Shown: positions 1-14,800, counted from the stretch's first letter. The stretch: DNA of 64,000 bases from Sapria himalayana (GCA_029783825.1 JAREIK010002980.1:1-64000); one strand, 5' to 3'. Notes: generated from the letters alone by a model not told the origin. A program made the numbers and translations.

Positions 1-3000
1 GATTATGAGTTTAGTAGGGTTTTAACGTGTTGTGAAGGTCATTTAGTGGGTTTATAATTTCTATTTAAACACTGATATCACAAATATTATTGTTATTATT
101 TTTAATTTTTGAAGGTTATAACCTTTGAAAATAAATAATTTTAAATTTTTTTTCAAATGTAAAATAATATTTCATTATAATATCTTAATAATTATAAGTC
201 ATTAAATTCAATATAAATAATTAAAATGCTAGATATTATAATAATGATCAAAAAAAATTTAATAAACTATATTAATAAGATAGATATTATTTAAAATATA
301 TTTGCAAAATCTAAATTTATTCAAAATTAAAGTAAAATATATACTTATAATAATTTTTTAAATGTTTTCTTTTTTATAACTTTATATTTTTGTTATTCTA
401 AATAATTTATTTAAATTAATTTGTCTTACTCATAATTTATTTTGTAATTTATAATTTTATAATAATAAACTAATAAATAATTAAAATAATTATTTAAAAT
501 TATAATGAATACAAATAAAATTGAGATATTTTAATTATTTTTCAGGATATACCGGTTTAATGGTTTAAGTATTTAGGTATTTTTTGGTTTAGGAGTTTAG
601 TGATTTAAGTATTTAGACCTTTAGTGATTTATAGTTATTATCTAAAGAATTAAAAAACAAAAAATTTAATTTTTTGAATTTTTTTAAATTTTGAAAATTG
701 TAACCTTTGAAAAAATAATAATTTTAATTTTTTTAAATGTGAATATAATATTTAGTTATAATAATCTTAATAATTATATATAATGTAAACTAAATATAAA
801 TAATTTTATTAATAGATATTATAATAATGATCAATAAATAAATTAATAAACTAGTATTAATAAGAATGATATATATGAAAATATAATTGTAGAATCTAAA
901 ATGATTCAAAATCAAAATAAGATATATTATTAAATAATAATTTTTTATTTTAAAAATTTTGCCTCATTTTATAAGCATATATATTTTTTTGATGAAAAAT
1001 AAATTATTTAAATTATATTTGTCTCACTAATAATTTATTTTGTAATTAATATTTATATAAAAATAAATTGATAAATAATTAAAATGAATATTTAAAATTA
1101 TAATGAATACTAAAAAATAGTTATATGATTTATTATTTAGGGTATACCTATTTAATGGTTTATGTTTTTTGTGGTTTTGGGGTTAAGGAGTTTATTGATT
1201 TATATGTTTGGACATTTAGGTATTTATAGGTTTTATTTAATCAAAGAAATAATAAAAAATTTATTTTTATGAATTTTCGTGATTTTAAAAGGTTATAACC
1301 TTTGAAAATATAATAATTTTTTAATCTTTCTAAAATATGAATTCAACACATAGTTATAATAATCTTAATAATTATATTTGATGTAAATTTAATATAAACA
1401 ATTTTATTAATATATATTATTATAATGATCGAAAAATAAATTAATACCCTATTATTAATAAGGTAGATATTAATTAAAATATATTTGCAGAACCCAAAAT
1501 AATTCAAAATCAAAGTAAATTATATTACTAAAAAAATTTTAAATTTTTGAAATTTTGTTTATTTTTATAAGCTTAATTTTTTTTTCATAAAAAATAATTT
1601 ATTTAAATTATATCAATCTCACTCATTATTTATTCTGTAATTAATATTTCTATAAAAATAAACTAAAAAATAATTAAAATGAATATTTAAAATTATAATG
1701 AATACAAATAAAAATGAGATTTATTATTTATTATTTAGGTTATATAGTGTTAATGGTTTAAGTATTTAAGGGGATTTGGGGTTTAGGAGTCTAGAGAATT
1801 AAATGTTTAGACATTTAGTGGTTTATAAGTTTTATTTAAATAATAAAATAATAAAAAATTATTTTTGTGATTTTTTATGATTTTTGAAGGTTATAACCTT
1901 TGTAAATATAATAATTTTTAAATTTTTTTTCAAATGTAAATATAATATTCAGTTATAATAGCTTAATAATTATTAGACATTTTAATTGAATATAAGTAAT
2001 TTTATTGTTCGATATTATAAAAATGATCAAATAATAAATTAATAAACTATTATTAATAAGATTGATCGCAATTAAAATATAATTGCAAAACCTATATATA
2101 ATGATTCAAAATCAAAGTAAAATATATTACTAAATAATAATTTTTTGTTTTTAAATTTTTACTTCTTTCTATAAGCTTTTTTTTTGATTAAATATACATT
2201 ATTAAAATTATATTTGTCTCACTCATTATTTATTTTGTGATTGATATTTCTATAAAAAATAAACTGATAAATAATTAAAATGAATGTTTAAAATTATAAT
2301 GAATACAAATTAAAATAAGATTTATGATTTATTATATATGGTATACCAGTTTAATGGTTTGATTATTTAGTGGTTTATAGGTTTTATTTATATAATAAAA
2401 ATTTAAAATTCTATTTTTGATTTTTTCTGATTTTCAAAGGTTATAACCTTAGAAAATAAAATAATTTTTAAAATTTTTTGAAATGTGAATACCATGTATA
2501 ATTATATTAATCTTGCTAATTATATATAATATCAATTCAATATAAATAATTTTAATGATAGATATTATAATAATAATCAAAAATATTATTAATAAACTAT
2601 TATTAATAATATTAATATTAATTAAAAAATATATACATAACACAAAATTATTCAAAATCAAATCAAAATATATTACTAAATAAAAATATTTAATTTTTAA
2701 AATTTTCCTTCTTTTTTTATGCTTATATTTTTTTTATTAAAATAAATTATTTAAATAATATTTGTACCACTCGAAATTTATTTTGAATTAATTTTTCTAA
2801 AAAATTAAACAATAAATAATTAAAATTAATATTTAATATTATAATAAATAGAAATAAAAATGAGATTTATCATTTATTAAGTAGTATATAGTTGTTAAAA
2901 AGTTTATGTATTTAGGGGTTTCGGGATTTATGAGGTTACTGATTTAAGTAAGTAAGTATTTAATGATCTATAGGTTTTATTTAAAAAATGAAATATCAAA

Positions 3001-4336
3001 AAATTTATTTTTATTATTTTTTCTCATTTTTTAAGGTTATAACCTTTGAAAATATACTAATTTTTAAATTTTTTTCAAAAGTGAATACTAGATTTAGTTA
3101 TAATAATCATTATATTTATATCATATAAATTCAATATAAATATTTTTATTGATAAATATTCTAATAATGATGAAAAAATAACTTAAGAATCTATTATTAA
3201 CAAGATCAATATCAATTAAAATATATTTACAAAACCTAAAATGATTTAGAAGCAAATCAAAATATATTACTATATATAATTTTTTGTTTTGAAAATTTTG
3301 TTTATTTTAAAAGTTTATCTATAATTTTTTGATGAAAAATAATTTATATAATTTATTTTTGTTTAGCTCAATTTATTCTGTAATTAATATTTATATATAA
3401 ATAAACAAATAAATAATTAAAATGAATATTTAAAAATATAATTAAAAAAAATGAGATTTATTATTTATTATTTACGGATACTGTTTTAATTTAAAATCGA
3501 TTTGTCTCACTAATAATTTATTTTTTAATTAATTTTTCAATAAATATAAACTGATAAATAATTAAAATAAAAATTTAAAATTATACTGAATAAAAATTAA
3601 AATGAGATTTATTATTTATTATTACTGTATACCAGTTTAATGGTTTAAGTATTTAAAGGTTTTTTCATTTAGGTTTTTACTGATTTATGTTTTTAGGCTT
3701 TTAGTGGTTTATATGTTTTATTTAAAAAAATTATAGCAAAAAAATTTGCTATAATTTTTTCTCATTTTAATAGGTGATAACCTTAGAAAATATAATAATA
3801 TTTAAAATTTTTTGAAATGTGAATACAATACTTAGTTATAATAATATTAATAATTAAATATCATATAAATTCAAATAATAATTATATTGATATATATTAT
3901 AATAATGATCAAAATTAAATTTATAAACTATTGATATTAAGATAGATATTAATTAAAAAATAATTACGAAACCCAAATTGATTATAAATTATAGTAAAAT
4001 ATATTTTTGGATAACAATTTTTAATTTTTAAATTTTTACTTCTTTTATAAGCATATATATTTTTTAAATTATATTTGTCCCACTCATAGTTTATTTTGTA
4101 ATAAATATTTCTATAAAAATAAACTAATAAATAATTAAAATGAATATTTAAAATTATAATAAATAGAAATAAAAATTAGATTTATTAATTATTAAGTAGT
4201 ATATAGCGGTTTAATGGTTTATGTATTTAGGTATTATGAGGTTTAGAAGTTTATAGATTTAACTGTGTATGCATTTAGTGGTTTATAGGTGTTATTAAAA
4301 AATAAATAATAAAAAATTTATTTTTATTATTTTTTG

Positions 4337-4368
4337 ATATTTTCAAAGGTTATAACCTTTGAAAATAT
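4337..4368. repeat. 32-bp perfect palindrome of a satellite monomer
   Basis: The sequence is perfectly self-complementary over 32 bases, centred between 4352 and 4353 in the core CAAAGGTTATAACCTTTG with ATATTTT-type arms. The same palindrome, perfect or eroded, is the anchor of nearly every monomer; another perfect 32-bp copy is at 53468-53499. It could extrude as a cruciform or bind a dimeric protein, but the sequence shows only the symmetry. Confidence 0.95.
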
Positions 4369-5380
4369 AATAATTTTAAATTTTTTTCAAAAGTGAATAC
4401 AATATTTAGTTATAAAAATCATTATATTTATATATCATATAAATTCAATATAAATATTTTTATTGATAAATATTTCAATAATGATCAAAGAATAAATTAA
4501 TAATCTATTATTAATAAGATAGATATCAAATAAAATATAATTACAAAACCTAAAATGATTCAGAAATAAAGCAAAATATATTACTATATAATAATTTTTT
4601 GTTTTGAATTTTTTTCTTTTAAAAAGTTTATCTACATTTTATGATTAAAAATAATTATATAAATTATATATGTCTAACTCAATTTATTCTGTAATTAATA
4701 ATTATATAAAAATAAACGAATAAATAATTAAAATGAATATTTTAAATTATAATGAAAAAAATAATATTGAGATTTCTTATTTATTATTTAGGGTATACCG
4801 GTTTAAAATGATTATCTATTTAGGGTTTTCGAGATTTAGGAGTTATTGATTTAAGTATTTAGGCATTTAGTAGGTTTATAGGATTTATTTAAACAATGAA
4901 ATAACAAAAAATTATTTTTTTATTTTTTCTCATTTTCAAGGGTTATAACATTTGAAAATATAATAATTTTAAAATTTTTTTAAAATGTGAATAAAATATT
5001 TAGTAATAATAATCATTATAAGTATATATAATATAAACTAATTATAAATAATTTTTTTGATAGATATGATATCAATTATCAAAAAATAAATTAATAAACT
5101 ATTATTAATATGATAGATATAAATTAAAATATAATTACAAAACCTAAAATATTTCAAAATCAATGTAAAATTTTTTACTAAATAATAATTTTTTGTTTTC
5201 AAATTTTTACTTCTTTTTATAAGATTATATTTTTTTTATTAAAAGTAAATTATTAATATTATATTTGTCTGACTAATTATTAATTTGTAATTAATATTTA
5301 TATAAAAAATAAACTAATTAATATTTAAAATGAATATTTAAAATTATAATGAATACAAATTAAAATGAGATTTAAGATTT

Positions 5381-5385
5381 ATTAT
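5381..5385. repeat. Target-site duplication of solo LTR copy 1, left
   Basis: ATTAT directly precedes the element and is repeated directly after it (5874-5878). The uninterrupted satellite reads GATTTATTATATATGG at this point (for example near 2328), so the duplication fits the empty site. Confidence 0.75.
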
Positions 5386-5873
5386 TGCTTTATATGTAAT
5401 TTATTTTTTTGATAATCTGTTTGTATAACCAAATATTTATTCTTTTTAAATATTTACATGTAAGTGCAGAAAAGGAAATATTAAAAGGCCGGGATGCAGT
5501 AGTAGATCAATAACGGAGAGAAATTTTAATATAAAATGTTTTGTAATTTTATTTTCGGGTGGCTATTTTTGGACTCGTGGAACTGTTCATCTTCTCTCTC
5601 TCTTCTCCCGTGTGATTTATCAGCGACTATTCTGTGTGCTGCATACTCTAAGACATTTCTGTTGCTTTAATCTGTAATGCATAAGTATTTTCTGGTGGAT
5701 TTAGCTAGTCGTACTGAGCGACTAGCGAACCACTTTATTTTCGGTGATTATTTCTCGTTTTTTGATTATATCATGGATGGTTGCTGAATTGGGATATATA
5801 TATTGCTTGTTTTATGTTATTTATGTGTTTCTGTATCTCAATCTCACTACCGTGCAAGCACAATTTCCCAACA
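5386..5873. mobile_element. Solo LTR of an LTR retrotransposon, copy 1
   Basis: This 488-bp segment is clearly less AT-rich than the satellite. It begins TG, ends CA, and is flanked by the 5-bp direct repeat ATTAT, the layout of a solo LTR left by recombination between two LTRs. No internal retrotransposon coding region or primer-binding site adjoins it. Inside are a TATA-like AATATAAAAT (about 5528-5537), a CT-rich tract (about 5590-5606) and a stem-loop at 5704-5726. A 61-codon frame near 5744-5929 runs out into satellite and is not a gene. A second copy at 54494-55066 sits at the same satellite position with the same duplication. Copia versus Gypsy cannot be decided. A captured non-LTR fragment is the alternative. 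Confidence 0.7.
5704..5726. other. Perfect stem-loop inside solo LTR
   Basis: GCTAGTCG and CGACTAGC form an 8-bp perfect stem around a 7-base loop. The second LTR copy has two changed positions in this stem, one still allowing a G-U pair in RNA. Function is unknown. Confidence 0.6.
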
Positions 5874-8800
5874 ATTATATATGGTATACCGGTTTAATGG
5901 ATCGATTATTTAGGGGTTTTGTCATTTAGGAGTTTAGCAATTTATGTTTTTAGGCATTTAGTGGTATATAGGTTTTATTTATATAATAAAAATAATTTTT
6001 TTTTGATTTTTTTAGATTTTGAAAGGTTATAATCTTTAAAAGTAAAATAATTTTTAAAATCTTTTGAAATGTGAATACCATGTATAATTATATTAATCTT
6101 ATTAATTATATATCATATAAATTCAATATAAATAATTTTAATGATAGATATTATAATAATGATCAAAAATTAAATTAATAAACTATTTTTAATAATATAA
6201 ATATTAATTAAAATATATTTACATAACACAAAATAATTCAAAATCAAATAAAAATATATTACTAAATAATAATATTTAATTTTTAAATTTTTCCATCTTT
6301 TTATAAGCTTATATTTTTTTATGATTAAAAATAAATTATTTAAATAATATCTGTCTCACTCGAAATTTATTTTGTAATTAATTTTTCTAAAAATTAAAAT
6401 GTAAATAATTAAATTGAATATTTAAAATTATAATAAATAGAAATAAAAATGAGATTTATTATTTATTAAGTAGTATACAGCTGTTATAAGATTTATGTAT
6501 TTAGGGGTTTTGGGTTTTATGAGCTACTGATTTATGTAAGTAAACATTTAGTGGTCTATAGGTTTTATTTAAAAAAGAAATAACAAAAAATTTATTTTTT
6601 GTATTCTTTCTCATTTTTTAAGATTAAAAACCTTTGAAAATATAATAATTTTTAAATTTTTTTCAAAAATGAATACAATATTTATTTATAATAATCATAA
6701 TAATTATATATCATATAAATTCAATATAAATAATTTTATTCATAGATATTCAAATAATTATCAACAAATAAATTAAAAATCTATTATGAATAAGATTGAT
6801 ATTACTTAAATTATAATATCTAAATCTAAAATGATTCAAAAGCAAAGCAAAATATATTACTTAATAATAATTATTTGTTTTAAAATTTTTTTTCTTTTTA
6901 TAAGCTTATCTATTTTTTTGATGAAAAATAATTTTTATAAATTATATTTTAACTCATAATTTATTTTATAATTAATATATACATAAATAAATAAAAAAAT
7001 TAACAATCAAAATGAATTTTTTAAATTATAATGAAAACAAATAAAAATGAGATTTATTAATTATTATTTAGGGTATACCCATTTAAAGGATTATCTATAT
7101 AGGGGTATCGGGATTTTGTAGTTTAGTGATTTAAGTGTTTAGGCATTTATTGATTTATAGGTTTTATTTAAACAATGAAATAACAAAAAAAATATTTTTT
7201 TTATTTTTTTACATGTTCAAAGGTTATAATCTTTGAAAATATAAAAATTTTAAAACTTTTTTCAAAAGTGAATACGATATTTAGCTATAATATTTATTAA
7301 ATTTATATATCATATAAATTCAATATAAACATTTCTATTCATAAATATTCTAATAATGATCAAAAAATAAATTAATAATCTATTATTAATAAGTTAGATA
7401 TCAATTAAATTATAATTACAAAACCTAAAATGATTCAGAAACAAAGCAAAATATATTAATATATAATATTTTTTTGTTTTTAATTTTTTTATTCTTTTAT
7501 TAAGTTTGTCTATATTTTTTGTGGAAAAATAATTTAAATAAATTATATTTGTATAACTTATAATTTATTTTGTAATTAATATTTATATAAAAATAAACAA
7601 ATAAATAATTAAAATGAGTATTTAAAATTATAATGAAAAAAATATAAATGAGATTTATTATTTATTATTTAGGATATACATGTTTAGAAAATTTATCTAT
7701 TTAGGGTTTTCGAGATTTAGAAGTTATTGATTTAAGTATTAAGGCATTTAATGGTTTATAGGTTTTATTCAAAAAATGAAATAACAAAAAAATTATTTTT
7801 GATATTTTTTCATATTTTCAAAGGTTATAACATTTGAAAATATAATAATTTTAAAATTTTTTAAAAATGTGAATACAATATTTAGTAATAATAATTATTA
7901 TAACTATATATAATATAAACTTAATATAAACAATTTTATTGATAATATTATATCAATTATCAAAAAATAAATTAATAAACTATTATTAATATGATAGATA
8001 TAAATTAAAATATAATTAAAAAACCTAAAATTATTCAAAATCAAAGTAAAATTTATTACTAAATAATTATTTTTTTTAGTTTTTGCATTATTTTATAAGC
8101 TTATAAATTTTTTTGTTGAAAAATATATTATTTAAATTATATTTGTCACTTATCATTTATATTGTAATTAATATTACTATAAATTATATAAATTATATTT
8201 AAGGTTTACAAGTTTAAAGGTTTAGGTATTCACGAGCTTCGGGGTTTAGGAGTTTAGAGATTTATGTATTTAGGCATTTAATGGTTTATAAGTTTTATTT
8301 AAACAATTATGTAACAAAAAATTATTTTTGTTTTTTTTTCTCATTTTTGAAGTTTATAACCTTTGAAAATATAACAATTTTTAAATATTTTTTATATGTG
8401 AATACTATATTTTGTTATGATAATCTTAATAATTATATATCATGTTAATTCAATATAAACTTTTATATTAATAGATATTATATTAATGATCAAAAAATAA
8501 ATTAATAAACTATTATTAAATAGATAGATATTTTTTAAAATATATTTGAAAAACGTAAATTTATTCAAAATCAAAGTAAAATATAATACTAATAATAATT
8601 TTTTTGATGTTTTGCTTCTTTTTATAAGTTTATATTTTATGTTATTAAAAGTAAATTATTTAAATTATATTTGTCTTCCATATAATTTTTTTTAAATTTA
8701 TAATTCTATAAAAATAAACTAATAAATAATTATAAATGAATATTTAAAATTAAAATGAATACAAATAAAATTGAGTTTTATTATTTATTATTCGGGATAT

Positions 8801-11800
8801 ACTAGTTTATGGTTTAAGTATTTAGGTGTTTTGGGGTTTAGTGATTTAAATGTTTAGACCTTTAGTGATTTATAGTTATTATCTAAAGAATTAAAAAATA
8901 AAAAATTTAATTTTTTGAATTTTTTTAATTTTCGAAGGTTATAACCTTCGAAAATATAATAATTTTAAATTTTTTTAAATGTGAATATAATATTTAGTTA
9001 TAATAATCTTAATAATTATATATAATATAAAGTAAATATAAATAATTTTATTAATAGATATTATAATAATGATCAATAAATAAATTAATAAACTAGTATT
9101 AATAAGAATGATATAAATTAAAATATAATTGTAGAATCTAAAATGATTTAAAATCAAAATAAGATATATTACTAAATAATAATTTTTTATTTTAAAAATT
9201 TTGACTCATTTTATCAGCATATATTTTTTTTTGATTAAAAATAAATTATTTAAATTATATCTGTCTCACTGATAATTTATTTTGTAATTAATATCTCTAT
9301 AAAAATAATTTATAAATAATTAAAATAAAAATTTTAAATTATACTTAATAAAAATTAAAATGAGATTTATGATTTATTATTAATGTATACCAATTTAATA
9401 GTTTAAGTATTAAGAAGTTTTGATCGTTTAGGAATTTAGCGATTTATGTTTTTAGGCATTTAGTGGTTTATAAGTTTTATTAAAACAATAAAATAACAAA
9501 AAAAAATTAGTAATTTTTTTCTTATTTTCATAGGTTATAACCTTTAAAAATATAAAAATATTTAAAATTTTTTGAAATGTGAATACCATATTTAGTTATA
9601 ATAATTTTAATAATTATATATCATATAAATTCAATATTAATAATTTTATTGATAGATATTATAATAATGATCAAAAATTAAATTAATAAACTATTGATAA
9701 TAAGATAGATATGAATTAAAATATATTTACAAAACCCAAATTGATTCATAATTAAAGTAAAAAATATTACTGGATAATAATTTTAATTTTTAAAATTTTA
9801 CTTCTTTTATAAGCGTATATTTTTATTTGATTAAAAATAAATTATTTAAATTATATTTATCGCACTCATAATTTATTTTGTAATAAATATTACTTTAAAA
9901 TAGACATATAAATAATTAAAATGAATATTTAAAATAATAATAATTTTAAATAAAAAAAGATTTCTTAATTATTAAGTTGTATATAGCAGTTTAATGGTTT
10001 ATGAATTTAGACATTACGAACCGTAGGAGTTTACTTATTTTACTGTGTAAGCATTTAGTGGTTTATAGGTTTTACTTAAAAATTAAAATAACAAAATATA
10101 TATTTTTATTATTTTTTGATATTTTCAAAGGTTATAACATTTGAAAATATAATAATATTTAAATTTTTTTCAAATGTTAATTCAATATTTAGTTATAATA
10201 ATCATTATATTTATATATCATATAAATTCAATATAAACAATATTATTGATAAATATTCTTAAAATGATCAAAAAATAAATTAATAATCTATTATTAATAA
10301 GATAGATATCAATTAAAATATAATAAAAAAACCCAAAATGATTCAGAAGAAATAAAAATATATTATCATATAATAATTTGTTGTTTTGAATTTTTTTTTC
10401 TTTTAAAAAGTGTATCCATATTTTTTTGATGAAAATTAATTTATATAAATTATATTTGTCTAACTTATAATTTATTTTTTAATTAATATTTTTATAAAAA
10501 TAACAAATAAATAATTAAAATCAATAATTAAAATTATAATGAAAAAGATAATATTGAGATTTATTCTTTATTATTTTGGGTATACCAGTCTATTTTAAAT
10601 TATATCTGTCTCACTAATTATTTATTTTGTAATTAATATTTCTATAAAAATAAACTGATAAATAATTAAATAAAAATTTAAAATTATACTGAATAAAAAT
10701 TAAAATGAGATTTATGAATTATTATTAATGTATACCAGTTTAATATTTTAAGTATTTAAAGATTATTTCATTTATGACTTTAGAGATTTATGTTTTTAGG
10801 CATTTAGTGGTTTATAGGTTTTATTTAAACAATGTAATAACAAAAAAATTATTTTTGATATTTTTTTCACATTTTCAAAGGTTATAACCTTTGAAAATAT
10901 AATAAATTTAAAATTTTTTAAAAATGTGAATACTATATTTAGTAATAATAATCATTATAATTATATATAATATAAACTAAATATAAACAATTTTATTGAT
11001 AGAAATGATATCAATTATCAAAAAATAAATGAATATCTATTATTAATATGATAGATATAAATTAAAATATAATTGCAAAACCTAAAAATATTCAAAATCC
11101 AAGTAAAATTTATTACTATATAATAATTTTTTTTTGTTTTTGCTTCTTTTTATAAGCTTATATTTTTTTTTGATGAAAAATAAATTATTTAAATTATTTG
11201 TATCACTCATAATTTATTTTGTAATTAATTTTTTAATAAATTATTTAAATTATATTTAAGGTTTACGAGGTTAAAGGTTTAATTATTTAGGGGCTTTTCT
11301 ATTTAGGAGTTTAGAGGTTTATGTGTTTATACATTTAGTGGTTTATAAGTTTTATTTAAACAATGATATAACAAAAAATTTATTTATATTATTTTTTTTA
11401 ATTTTTGAAGGTTATATAACCTTTGAAAATATAATAATTTTTAAATTTTTTCAAATGTAAATATAATATTTTGTTATAATAATCTTAATAATTATTAGTC
11501 ATTTAAATTCAATATAAATAATTACATTGCTAGATATTATAATAATGATCAACAAAAATTTAATAAACTATTATTAATAAGATAGATACTATTTAAAATA
11601 TATTTGCAAAATCTAAATTTATTCAAAATCAAAGTAAAATATATTACTTAATAATAATTTTTTTAATGATTTGCTTTTTTTATAACTTTATATTTTATTA
11701 TTATAAATAAATTATTTAAAATAATTTGTCTTACTCATAATTTATTTTGTAATTTATAATTCTTTAATAATAAACTAATAAATAATTAATTAAAATTATA

Positions 11801-14800
11801 ATGAATACAAATAAAATTGAGATTTATTATTTATTAAGGATATACCGGTTTAATGGTTTAAGTATTTAGGTGTTCTTGGGTTTAGGAGTTTAGTGATTTA
11901 AGTGTTTAGACCTTTAGTGATTTATAGTTATTATCTAAAGAATTAAAAACAAAAAATTTAATTTTTTGAATTTTTTTAAATTTTGAAAATTGTAACCTTT
12001 GAAAATATAATAATTTTAAATTTTTTTAAATGTGAATATAATATTTAGTTATAATAATCTTAATAATTATATATAATGTAAACTAAATATAAATAATTTT
12101 ATGAAAAGATATTATAATAATGATCAATAAATAAATTAATAAACTAGTATTAATAAGAATGATATAAATTAAAATATAATTGAAGAATCTAAAATGATTC
12201 AAAATCAAAATAAGATATATTACTAAATAATAATTTTTTATTTTAAAAATTTTGCCTCATTTTATAAGCATATATATTTTTTTGATGAAAAATAAATTAT
12301 TTAAATTATATTTGTCTCAGTAATAATTTATTTTGTAATTAATATTTATATAAAAATAAATTGATAAATAATTAAAATGAATATTTAAAATTATAATGAA
12401 TACTAAAAAAGAGATATATGTTTTATTATTTATGGTATACCTATTTAATGGTTTATGTTTTTTGTGGTTTTGGTGTTAAGAAGTTTATTGATTTATATGT
12501 TTGCACATTTATGTGTTAATAGGTTTTATTTAATCAATGAAATAACAAAAAATTTATTTTTATGAATTTTCGTGATTTTCAAAGGTTATAACCTTTGAAA
12601 ATATAATAATTTTTTAATCTTTCTAAAATAAGAATACAATACATAGTTATAATATACTTAATAATTATATTTGATGTAAATTTAATATAAACAATTTTAT
12701 TAATATATATATTATTATAATGATCGAAAAATAAATTAATAAACTATTATTAATAAGATAGATATTAATTAAAATTATATTTGCAGAACCCAAAATAATT
12801 CAAAATCAAAGTAAATTATATTACTAAATAAATTTTAAATTTTTGAAATTTTGTTTATTTTTATAAGCTAATTTTTTTCAAAAAAAATAATATATTTAAA
12901 TTATATGTCTCACTCATTATTTATTTTGTAATTAATATTTCTATAAAAATAAACTAAAAAATAATTAAAATGAATATTTAAAATTATAATGAATACAAAT
13001 AAAAATGTAATTTATTATTTATTATTTAAGTTATATAGGTTTAATGGTTTAAGTATTTAGGATGTTTTGGGGTTAAGGAGTCTAGATATTTAAATTATTA
13101 AACATTTAGTGGTTTATAAGTTTTATTAAATTAACAAAATAATAAAAAAATTATTTTTGTGATTTTTTATCATTTTTAAAGGTTATAACCTTTGAAAAAA
13201 TAATAATTTTTTAATTTTTTTTAAATGTAAATATAATATTTAGTTATAATAATCTTAATATTTATAAGACATTTAAATTCAAAATTAGAATTTTATTGAT
13301 AAATATAATAATAATGTTCAAAAAATAAATTAATAAACTATTATTAATAAGATTGCTAGCTATTAAAATATAAATGCAAAACCTATAATGATTCAAAATC
13401 AAAGTAAAATATATTACTAAATGATAATTTTTTGTTTTTAATTTTTTACTTCTTTTTATAAGCTTATATTTATTTTTTGATTAAAAATAAATTATTAAAA
13501 TTATATTTGTCTCGCTCTTTATTTATTTTGCAATTAATATTTCTATAAAAAATAAATTAATAAATAATTGAAATGAATATTTAAAATTATAATGAATACA
13601 AATTAAAATGATATTTATGATTTATTATATTTGGTATACTGGTTTAATGGATTGTTAATTTAGGGGTTATGTCATTTAGAAGTTTAGCAATTTATGTTTT
13701 TAGTCATTTAGTGGTTTATAGTTTTTATTTATATAATAAAAATAAAAAAAAATTATTTGATTTTATCTATTTTTCAAAGGTTATAACCTTTGAAAATAAA
13801 ATAATTTTTAAAATTTTTTGAAATAATAATACAATGTATAATTATATTAATCATACTAATTATATATCATATAAATTCAATATAACTAATTTTAATGATA
13901 TATATTATAATAATGATCAAAAATTAAATTAATAAACTATTATAAATAATATAAATATTAATTAAAATATATTTACATAACACAAAATGATTCAAAATCA
14001 AATCAAAATATATTACTAAATAATAATATATAATTTTTAAATTTTCCTTCTTTTTTTATGCTTATATTTTTTTTTGATTAAATACAAATTAGTTAAATAT
14101 TTTTTGTTTCAATCGAAATTTATTTTGAATTAATTATTCTAAAAAATTAAACTATAAATAATTAAAATGAATATTTAAAATTATAATAAATAGAAATTTA
14201 AATGAGATTTATTATTTAATAAGTAAAATATTGTTATTAAAAGGTATATGTATTTAGTGGTTTAGGGTTTTATGAGCTTACTGATTTAAGTAAGTAATCA
14301 TTTAATGATCTATAGGTTTTATTTAAAAAATAAATTATCAAAAAATTTATTTTTATTATTTTTTATCATTTTTCAAGGTTATAACTTTTGAAAATATAAT
14401 AATTTTTAAATTTTTTTAAAAGTGAATACAAAATTTATTTATAATAATCATAATAATTATATATATTATAAATTCAATATAAACAATTTTATTGATAGAT
14501 ATTCTAATTATTATCAAAAAATAAATTAAAAATCTATTATAAATAACTTTGATATTACATAAAATAAAATATCAAAACCTAAAATGATTCAAAAGCAAAG
14601 ATAAATATATTACTAAATAATAATTATTTGTTTTTAAATTGTTATTCTTTTTATAAGCTTATCTATTTTTTGATGAAAAATAATTTTTATAGATTATATT
14701 TTTAACTCATAATTTATTTTATAATTAATAAAGATATACAAATAAAAAATTAATAATCAAAATAATTTTTTTTAAATTATAATGAAAACAAATAAAAATG

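Larger units (their letters stand above)
1..5385. repeat. AT-rich ~595-bp satellite, array 1
   Basis: This stretch is gene-free tandem satellite. Copies of the GGTTATAACC anchor lie near 115, 698, 1290, 1891, 2441, 3034, 3773, 4348 and 4942, so most spacings are 550-600 bp. The wider 3034-3773 gap holds an extra truncated monomer (about 3478-3627). Recurring segments include TTTATAAGCTTATA-like and TAATTTATTTTGTAATTAAT-like blocks, a GGTATACC palindrome, and a T/G-rich block of TTTAGG-like words. The monomers from about 540 to 3000 match those at 11.84-14.3 kb in the same order. Short minus-strand open frames here are satellite by-products. Confidence 0.95.

Noticed and set aside
2449..2661. 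Minus-strand frame of 70 codons rich in Ile, Asn and Tyr; similar frames at 8975-9157, 19148-19330, 23827-24078, 35427-35621, 41755-41949, 43035-43229, 44145-44441, 52198-52380 and 55168-55350
   Set aside because: They fall at the same phase of the satellite monomer, vary in length, are closed by stops in most monomers, and have only the composition expected of translated AT-rich DNA.
1..5385. CRISPR-like regular repetition
   Set aside because: Units are ~595 bp, diverged over their whole length and lack unique spacers; the context is a plant nuclear satellite.
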